Part shown: positions 56,392 to 64,000 of the stretch, piece after piece | Numbering within the stretch: the first letter of the stretch is position 1 | Layout of the letters: each line of letters begins with the position of its first letter | DNA from: Asterella californica | Taxonomy: Eukaryota; Streptophyta; Marchantiopsida; Marchantiales; Aytoniaceae | Direction of reading: 5' to 3' | Assembly (NCBI GenBank): GCA_036924285.1 | Contig: JAYKYS010000010.1 | Coordinates: forward strand, 7,936,001 to 8,000,000 | Length of the DNA stretch: 64,000 bases | Translations under genes and position numbers: made by a program | Notes under the pieces: generated by a model | What the model saw: the letters and a program-made list of their open reading frames with translations, nothing else | Told to the model about the DNA's origin: nothing | Database searches by the model: none

Positions 56392-57307
56392 TGTAACGAC
56401 CTATGTTACACATAGGAAGTTTGTCTATTAGTAAGGTGTTTAGTTCTAACTAAGTGTTGAGAATGTTTATTTGCTGCCAAAGTACTTTTAGGAGATATCA
56501 AGTTAGTCATGACTAGCTAAAAGTTAGTTATGGTTAAACTTAGCTGTACTTTTGGCAGAATTCAGATATTTGCTAAAGAGTGAGCACTACTATCTTGTCA
56601 TCTTGTCTAAAAGGTAGAAAGGGGGTGGAAAGTATCCCTTATCTCCTTTTTGACTTGATATTAGTGGTTGGATTAAAGTTGTGGACTTTGTGGGCATTAA
56701 AAACAAGAAGAGATTCCACATGTTTCCTTTTTAGTGGGTCCTAGTGTAGAGGGGGGGTGGAAATTCGAGATTCCTTGACAATATTCCAGAATCCTTCTAG
56801 AAGTTGTTGACTTTGAAGGAATAAGCCCATGTGAAAAGGTAAAAAGCCCATGTGATCAATGCTTTTACCTTAAGTAATATCTTAGTAAAACCCGGTAAAA
56901 GTAGTTACGGCTGAGTTACCGGAGGGTACCAAAGTAAAAACCTAGAATGTATAAATAGAGGAGTAGAGAAGAGCTCCTCATCCTTGTTTTCACATCGTCG
57001 TAATGACAACTTGAGTAATATAGAGAGTGTGGGATATTTTTAGCATGTGAGAACTTGAGAGACGTCGTTAGAATGGAGGATTTTAGTGGATGAGATTATG
57101 GAGATTTTAGTTGATAAGTTTGTGGGTGTATGAATGAGAGTGAACTTAGCATTTTTCCCTTCAAGATTCATGGTGTGCTTCCATCAAAGCCATCAGAGGT
57201 GACCCCTGAGTGAGAGACAGGCCCGACAGTTGCAGATTCGTGGATGACGATCGTGGAGGTTGAGAGATCCGGGGGTAGTTGATCGTTAGGACCGCGGAGG
57301 GTTTACA
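56392..57307 (+). repeat. LTR2 of element I (916 bp)
   Basis: It starts TGTAACGACC and ends GGGTTTACA. It is shared as 3' LTR of unit 1 and 5' LTR of unit 2. The TATA box is at 56950-56958. Confidence 0.9.
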
Positions 57308-57353
57308 TTTTTGGTTCCGTTGCCGGGACCTCACTTGAAGGGATCGTTGAACG

Positions 57354-57524
57354 ATGTTTAGAGTTCAGTTCTATATTCGACAAAAAGAGATTATGAGAGA
57401 GCACATGGAGAGAACGTTGAGAGGAGAGAGAGCTAACGCGATGTTAGCAACGTTAGAACCTTTCGTGTATCCCGTAGTGATATATGACGCGTTCGAAGTC
57501 ATTCTTTACATCTTGTTCACTTAG
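57354..57524 (+). CDS. Small pre-gag ORF I1, unit 2
   Basis: Identical to 49494-49664. Confidence 0.5.
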   Translation: MFRVQFYIRQKEIMREHMERTLRGERANAMLATLEPFVYPVVIYDAFEVILYILFT

Positions 57525-58195
57525 AAAGGGTTTGAGGAGAGTTGAAAGAAGGTGCAACAAGAGTTGTAGAGAAAGGAGGAGAGAAAAGTTATTAGAGGAG
57601 AGAAATTTGTGAGTTTAGAAATTCTGCTCTCTGGAAAATTTGTACAGTCGCTGTCAACTTTTCTGTGAATTTTATTTTCCTGTGAAACTTTCCAGTGTTT
57701 TAGATTGGCTGATAACCTATCTAAGACAAAAGAAATCATAGGAAAAGGTGGTCTAGAGAGGGAGCAATGATTTTTCAAAGTTGAGGGGGTCTATTCGTGA
57801 GAGTTGAGGAATTCTGTTCTCTGGAAAAAGTTTACAGTCAGTGCCAGATTTTCTGTGAATTTTATTTTCCTGAGAAACTTTCCAGTGTTTTAGAGTGGCT
57901 GATAAGCTATCCAGGACAAAAGAAATCATGAGAAGATGAGGTCTGAAGAGGGAGAAAGGATTTTTCAAAGTGGAGGGGGTTGACAACCATGAGGGAAGTG
58001 AAAATATACAAATTTCAGTTCTCTGAAAATTTGTACAGTCATCACCATCTCTTCTGATTAGGGAAGTTTCTGTTGAAACTTCATGATTTAGTAGCTTGGA
58101 GGTTGAGCTACTGCAGATCACAAAAATCTTGGAGAGATCTCTTACCAACTAAGAGATATACGTTTCGGCATACAAGGAGGTCTTGAAGATACGTC

Positions 58196-58513
58196 ATGGG
58201 GAATCCAGTTCGAATGACGAGGTGGAAGAAGAGACGTTTAGGAGTTCGAACAGAGACGGAGAAGCCCAACTTAAGTATAGATGAGTTACGAACACGCATC
58301 TATAGCACTTGGGGTGCTCTCTTTACCCTATACGAAGAAGCTTCCGCGACCATTGGCACAGATTTGAAGAAAGTCGAGTTTAAAGCATCATTCACTATGG
58401 AGGCCACGAATGCTCCTGGTGAAATAGAGTTGGATCCTTACAAGAGTGAGTTCAAGATGTCTGTAGTGATGAGTACAAACGAGGGTGAGGAGGATCATAT
58501 CTTCGATAGTTAA
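58196..58513 (+). CDS. Pre-gag 105-codon ORF, unit 2
   Basis: Identical to 50336-50653. The leader repeats also recur at 57525-58195. Confidence 0.4.
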   Translation: MGNPVRMTRWKKRRLGVRTETEKPNLSIDELRTRIYSTWGALFTLYEEASATIGTDLKKVEFKASFTMEATNAPGEIELDPYKSEFKMSVVMSTNEGEEDHIFDS

Positions 58514-58651
58514 TTTTAGACTGGATTTTATTTCGTGTATATCATGTATAATACACGATTTCCAATATAAAGCTCGGAAGAGTTAAGAAAGTGATGTAGA
58601 ATTATTTTCCTCTATGATATTTTGTCCACTTAATGGTTGAGAAGGTGCAAC

Positions 58652-59128
58652 ATGAGTGGAAATTCAAAAGATTGGAAAGTTAGACTTAGAAACCTTCCTC
58701 AAGGTTTAGATGTCATAGTAAGTGTCGGAGAAAGTTCGAGAGAGATTATCGTCGAGTTTGAAAACCCTAGTACTAAACCTCAAGTAGAATCTCCGAGGAG
58801 AAGAGTAGAAACCGACTTGTGGTGTTATTTCTGTAGAGGGTTGGGACATAAAGTAGTGAATTGTCCAACTAGAATCAGAACCGAGAGAGCTAAAGGGAAG
58901 CGAGAGTTTACTGATTTGAGTCTTCGAGTGGGTCCATCGTCACCAGCGCCAATTCATCTTCTAGGCGAAGATCCTTGTCCAAGTTGTGGAGTGGGTGATC
59001 TATCAAGAGGACACAAGTGCGTCGATGTGGCCGCCCTACTTACGTCCGTAGTCGAGAAGTTGGACGAGACTCAAAGAGCTGAGACGGAGAAGTTGTCGAC
59101 TTCAAAGGAGGACTCGGCTGAGTTGTGA
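58652..59128 (+). CDS. Pre-gag zinc-knuckle ORF, unit 2
   Basis: Identical to 50792-51268, including the TGATG overlap with I2. Confidence 0.6.
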   Translation: MSGNSKDWKVRLRNLPQGLDVIVSVGESSREIIVEFENPSTKPQVESPRRRVETDLWCYFCRGLGHKVVNCPTRIRTERAKGKREFTDLSLRVGPSSPAPIHLLGEDPCPSCGVGDLSRGHKCVDVAALLTSVVEKLDETQRAETEKLSTSKEDSAEL

Positions 59129-59292
59129 TGGAGATCGTCATTCGGATGGTGGAGAAGGCGGTGATGCGACTCAGACTCATGATTACCTTGGGAGAAGAGA
59201 TGGCACAAGAGGTGTTGTTACAACCATTTCCTTTCATTTTACCTATGGTAGATTATTCGCGAATGGAATTGGTGATGTTCGTACTCTTTTAG
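59128..59292 (+). CDS. Small pre-gag ORF I2, unit 2
   Basis: Identical to 51268-51432. Confidence 0.5.
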   Translation: MEIVIRMVEKAVMRLRLMITLGEEMAQEVLLQPFPFILPMVDYSRMELVMFVLF

Positions 59293-59341
59293 CGAGTAGT
59301 TATTGCACGACGATTAGAAGAGTAGAAAGAGTAGTTACAAG

Positions 59342-62300
59342 ATGGGAAAGCTACCCGTGTTTCATGGGAAGGACAATGAAGATGTAGAACCATTTGTTCG
59401 AGACTTCAAAAGAGGTTGCATCGGAAACAACGTGAGAAGGAAGGAAGAATGGGTGTTGTTACTGCCAGAGTTTTTAGAAGATTTTGCTCTTACGTGGTAT
59501 GAAGACCGAGTGAAGAGCCAGACACCTGGTGCAGTTGAAGACACATGGGAGACGTTGAGTAATGCACTCATCGAAGAATTTCTCCCAGAAGAGAGTTATG
59601 AGAAGCTCATGGTGGAGCTTACTCATTTGAGGCAACGGGACGACGAGAAAGTTCGGCAGTATGCCGAAAGGGTGGATAAGTTGGAGCAACGGTTTCGGAC
59701 GGTCTTACGGAAGAGTGGAGACAATGTGGAGTTAACGATGGCGGGGATTGGAGCAGTGTTGACCAAGAACTTGGTGGGAGGGTTGAGGCCTTCAATTCGA
59801 ACCCAAGTGAGGTACGAGAAGCCAGCAACCAAAGCGGAGGCCATCAAGATAGCGACAAATATGGAAGAGAGTTTGGATGAAGGAGATATCATCCAACCTC
59901 ATCATGCTGCTCTGGTGTCAACTCCGATTCTTGGTGTAGTCACAACGATCGCACCTGCACCATCACAATTGGTGATTGCTTCAACGTCAGCTCCTACTCC
60001 AACGGTGGTGTCAAGACCGGTTGTCCCAACAACGATGTCTACTGCCACCTCTGATTTTCATGCCGAGCTGAAGAGCATCACCGATACTCTTGCGGATCTC
60101 AAGATAAACGTGGTACAGTTACGAGAATGGAGGAACAAAGGTGGAGGAGGAGGTCAAAGAGGTTACGACAACAATCCCAACCGAGGAAATCAAGGTAACT
60201 TTGGAGGTAACCAAGGTAACTTTGGAGGAATCACTTGTTGGACGTGTGGAGGTTCTCATTTCCAGCGAAATTGTCCTAACAACGGAGCAAGAGGTGCCGA
60301 AGCGGTTAGAATGAATGTGGGTGGAGGAAATCCATCACAAGGACGAGACAAGGGGGTGGCTACTATCGATGTCGTGCGAGATCCCATCTACGAGAAAGGA
60401 GAGAGTTCAAACTCTTCTCATGCACCGGTGGAGCTTTTAGCTCAAGAAAGGAAAAGAACTCGATTTTCTGATGAACCGGTTTTCATGGAGGAGTCAGCAA
60501 GTAGAAGTACTCGTTCGAGTAATGTTTCGAGTACACCAAGGGAGCCAAGAAGGAAGCTGGGGATGGCGGATTTCACCATTTCATCTTCCCAAGCGGGATA
60601 TGATGTGGTTGAAGATGTGGGTGCTCAGAAAGCCAACATCACTGTTGGACAACTGATTGCACTTAATCCCAGCTTACGAAGGGAACTCAGAGGAGGACTG
60701 AGTTCGAAGAGAAGCAAGAAGAAGAAACCCAAGAGCAAGACATCAAAGTCAGTGGGAGTTGGTGTGGTGGATGTGCATGCTTCAGAGGTATGCACTAGGG
60801 CTTCAACGATTGAAGTCCGGTTGAATGGTCACTACGTCTCTGACGTATTGGTGGATGGAGGGTCGGCTGTAAACGCCATATCGGAGAGGTTGATGAAGAA
60901 GTTGGGGATGGAACCAACTCGCCCGGCTAGCATTGTTGTGGGGATGGCTAACAAGCAACGGGTAAGACCTCTTGGTGTGTTAGAGAAGGTGGTCGTGTCT
61001 GTGATGGGAGTTCAAACATTGATGTCCTTTCAAGTGTTAAAGGACTCTAGTTATGATTTGCTCCTAGGTAGGCCTTGGTTGAGAGCTGTGCGCACCACTG
61101 ATAGGTGGCACAAGGGATATTTACGGATTGGGCCTAGAGATCATAGAGTGATAGTTCCTCTCTCGGGTGTTGGAGTTGTGACTTCTGACTCTGATAGACC
61201 CACTAGTGACTACTGGGAATCTGATACGGAGGACGATCAGAGTGTCTCAGAAGTAGATACCGGAGATTCTTACGATCAAGAATCCTCGTCTGAGGACGAA
61301 GGATGTGGTCGAGATGAATCATTACATCAGCTTAGTGCTATTGACTTGTTGCCTCGACCAGCAGTGGAGAAAGATCCTGACAAAGAAGAGTTGAGTGAGG
61401 CAGAGATTGTGAGAAGACTCTCTACCTTGAAGTTTGGTATCAATGTCACTCAAGAGGAGAAAAGTAGATTCCTAGATATATTTCGAAAATATATCCATGT
61501 GTTTGCTTTCAGCTACAAGGATTTGAAGGAGGTGACTCTCGAGACTCATCGAATCGAATTGGAGGAGCACGCAAGACCAGTTCGACAGAAGCAGAGAAGG
61601 GTCAATCCCACAACGGCAATGATGGTCAAGGAGGAGATAGACAAGTTGAAGGAGGCAAGTTTCATCTATGAGGTGGAGAACTCAGAATGGGTTTCACCCA
61701 TTGTGATTGTCAAGAAGAAGAATGGTAAGCTGCGAGTGTGCATAGACTATAAGAAGCTGAATGCAGTTACCAAGAAGGACTATTATCCTCTACCATTTAT
61801 AGATGAGATTTTGGAGGAAGTTGCCGGTCATGAGTGGTACAGCTTTGGTGATGGTTATAGTGGATACAACCAGATCAAGATAGCACAGGAGTACCAGCAG
61901 TTGACTACTTTCACTACTCCTTGGGGAACATTTGCATTTCGAGTGATGTCATTCGGACTGTGTAATGCTCCGGCCACGTTTCAGAGGTTCATGAACAAGG
62001 TGTTCGAACCATTCATAGGAAAGTTTGTTCGTGATTTCATTGATGATTTCTGTGTGTACGGAAGAAAGGAGGACCACTTTGATCATGTGATCAAAGTTCT
62101 GCAGCGGTTGGAGCAAGCTAACGCTTCTCTGAATCCAGAGAAGTGCATCTTTGGCTGCGAAGAAGGTCTGCTGTTAGGGCACATCATTTCCAAGAATGGG
62201 ATTGCGGTAGATCCTGAGAAGGTGAAGAAGATTGTGGATCTTCCATTTCCGATCAACTTGACAAAGTTGAGGCAGTTTCTTGGCATGGTTGGATATTATC

Positions 62301-64000
62301 GTAGGTTTGTCTTTTCCTTCTCAAACAAAGCATTAGCTTTGACTATGTACATGAAGAAGGGAGTTGATTTTGACTTGATAGTGCATGATCAGAAGGCAAA
62401 GGAAGCATTTGAGGAGCTGAAAAAGGCATTGGTGACAGCTCCTATACTTGCTAAACCTGAGTGGAGTAAAGCATTTATTCTGTATACGGATGCCTCCAAT
62501 GTAGCAATCGGATGTACATTAAGTCAGCTAGATGGAGATGGGCATGATCATCCTATAGCTTATGCTAGTAGGCAGATGGTTCCAGCGGAGAAGAATTACT
62601 CCGTGACTGAACGAGAAGGATTAGCGGTGATCTTTGGATTGAAGAAATTCTGACATTACTTGCTAGGAGGGAAATTTTCCATAGTCACAGATCACAAGGC
62701 TTTAAAGTATATCTTTAATAAGCCTAATGCCGAAGGTCGTATTGCTCGTTGGAAGATCCTTCTAACAGAATACGATTACGTGATCGAAGATATACCCGGG
62801 AAAAAGCATGCGAATGCTGATCTTTTGTCGAGGGCTTATGATGATGAGGGAGAAGAACCATTTGACGATTCGTTTCCAGACGAGCATCTGATGACCATCA
62901 CAAGCATTGAGGAGATACCGGACGAGTATAAGGAAATCTGGAGTTTCCTTGCAGATGGCTCTTTTCTGGAAGGTATGCATACCCGAGAACGTAACGCGTT
63001 GATCAAGAGATGCAAACCTTACACCATGGTAGAGGGAATTCTGTTTCATCAAGGAGCAGATGGGTTACTAAGGAGAGCAGTTGGTCAGAAGGAGGCATTC
63101 AAGCTAATGCACGAGTTTCACGACGGAACTGTTTGCGGAGGTCACTTTGCTGGTAAGATAACAGCCTTCAAGATTTTGGATGCGGGTTACCACTGGAGAG
63201 GGATTTTCAAAGAGTGTTTAGACTATTGCAAAACTTGCGACGTATGTCAAGCATTTGCTCTGAAGTCTACTAGAACACCTCCGTTAAGATCAATTCCCGT
63301 GTTAGGACCATTTGAGAAGTGGGGTATTGACTTTGTAGGTCCTCTTAATAAGACACCTCGAGGCAATAGATACATTGTAGTCGCCACTGACTATTGTACC
63401 AAGTGGGTAGAGGCTAGACCTTTGAGAGAGACCAATGAAACAGAAGTCGGTAGATTCTTATGGGAGAGGATCATCACAAGATTTGGATGTCCGTTAGAGT
63501 TGGTCTCAGATAGAGGAGGAGAGTTTGTAGGGAGCATGACTACTGCTATGCTACAACACTTTTCTATCAAGCCACGAGTAACGACCTCATACAAACCAAA
63601 TGCTAATGGTCTTGCGGAGAAGACCAATCGTACACTTTGTATGATGCTCGCCAAAGATGCTGGTGTTGAGACTGCGAAACATACTTGGGATAAGAGGCTA
63701 CATGCCATCTTATGGGAGTATCGAACGACAACAAAGACTTCTACTGGGTACTCCCCATTTCGACTGGTTTATGGAGTGGAGTCCAAGTTGCCGATCCAAT
63801 TCGAATTGGATACTTTTCAAACTATTCAACGAAAGTTGAAGAGGTCGAGAGGAGAAGACGTGGTCAGATCAAGAAGGGAGCAACTCATGGAGTTGGAAGA
63901 GACCCGAGCGGTAGCAATGATCCGGATGGAACGAGCTCAGGCGTATCAAAAGAAGAGTTACGACAAACGGTTGGGCAAGAGGGAGGTAAAACCTTTTCAA
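59342..64000 (+). pseudogene. Gag-Pol of element I, unit 2 (premature stop, runs off window)
   Basis: It has the same domains as unit 1 but no 10-bp insertion, so Gag, protease, RT (FIDD at residues 899-902) and the first part of RNase H form one ORF. This shows that the element's normal design is a single Gag-Pol ORF. At 62651-62653 TGA replaces the CGA (Arg) of the other copies, inside RNase H (KKF*HYLL). Further differences from unit 1 are few (for example I to L near 62330, R to I near 62792, P to L near 62967). Integrase is open to the window end. Confidence 0.95.

Larger units (their letters stand above)
48511..64000 (+). mobile_element. Tandem shared-LTR array of element I
   Basis: LTR1 (48511-49447), internal region, LTR2 (56392-57307), internal region to the window end. 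The repeat period is 7881 bp measured at the LTR starts and 7860 bp inside; the difference is a 21-bp duplication in LTR1. A partial pol copy precedes LTR1 (45337-48510). Units are nearly identical. This layout is expected from unequal recombination between LTRs of neighbouring copies. Confidence 0.9.

Noticed and set aside
1..64000. Host genes or cellular RNA genes
   Set aside because: Every ORF with a recognisable domain belongs to a retroelement, and no rRNA, snRNA or complete tRNA was seen.

Overview
The window contains no host gene that I can support. It is a block of nested and tandem LTR retrotransposons of the Ty3/gypsy class, as found in a large eukaryotic genome. The integrase and protease of elements C/D and I look like plant Tat/Athila-type elements, the primer site of element I resembles a plant tRNA-Asp site, and one LTR carries an exact 18-nt match to the 5' end of plant tRNA-Asp as I remember it. 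I therefore infer a streptophyte (seedless plant or charophyte alga are both possible). The species cannot be told from this sequence.

Layout, using letters of my own for the elements. Bases 1-39430 read as one nest. Outer element Z/G has an integrase piece at 2-281 and a probable 3' end at 39417-39430. Into its integrase went element D (LTR start 282-323, gag-pol 15205-21397, extra 3' ORF from 23457, 3' LTR from 37605; called C/D). Into D's 5' LTR went element A (324-1983 and 13172-15025, 3' half lost). Into A's gag went element B (1984-13167, complete). Into D's extra ORF went element F (24404-37076, complete). Into F's gag went an antisense solo LTR (27327-29059). From 39431 to 43293 two LTR pieces of one family lie in inverted orientation (G plus, H minus). 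Element E (LTR 43295-44773) sits in H, and its gag is fused in frame to the pol of element I. Element I then forms a shared-LTR tandem array, LTR1 - internal - LTR2 - internal, with a period of 7860-7881 bp, up to the window end.

A, B, E, F, G/H, Z and the solo LTR form one superfamily: LTR ends TGTCG...CGACA, related Gag where Gag is preserved (A, B, E, F), a DHGS protease motif (A, B, F) and an unusual integrase (B, F, Z). In B and F, Gag-PR and RT-RNaseH-IN are two ORFs, the second in the -1 frame. Insertions of A, B, E, F and the solo LTR all fall at a 4-bp CG-centred RCGY site.

The most novel signal is a family of about 55-residue ORFs that I do not recognise. Two lie in tandem in the U3 of B's LTRs, and two flank the pre-gag region of the otherwise different element I. 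They share a PxxxPxV-type core and a hydrophobic C-terminus that ends at the stop codon. Element I also has a pre-gag CCHC-knuckle ORF whose stop overlaps the start of one of these small ORFs (TGATG).
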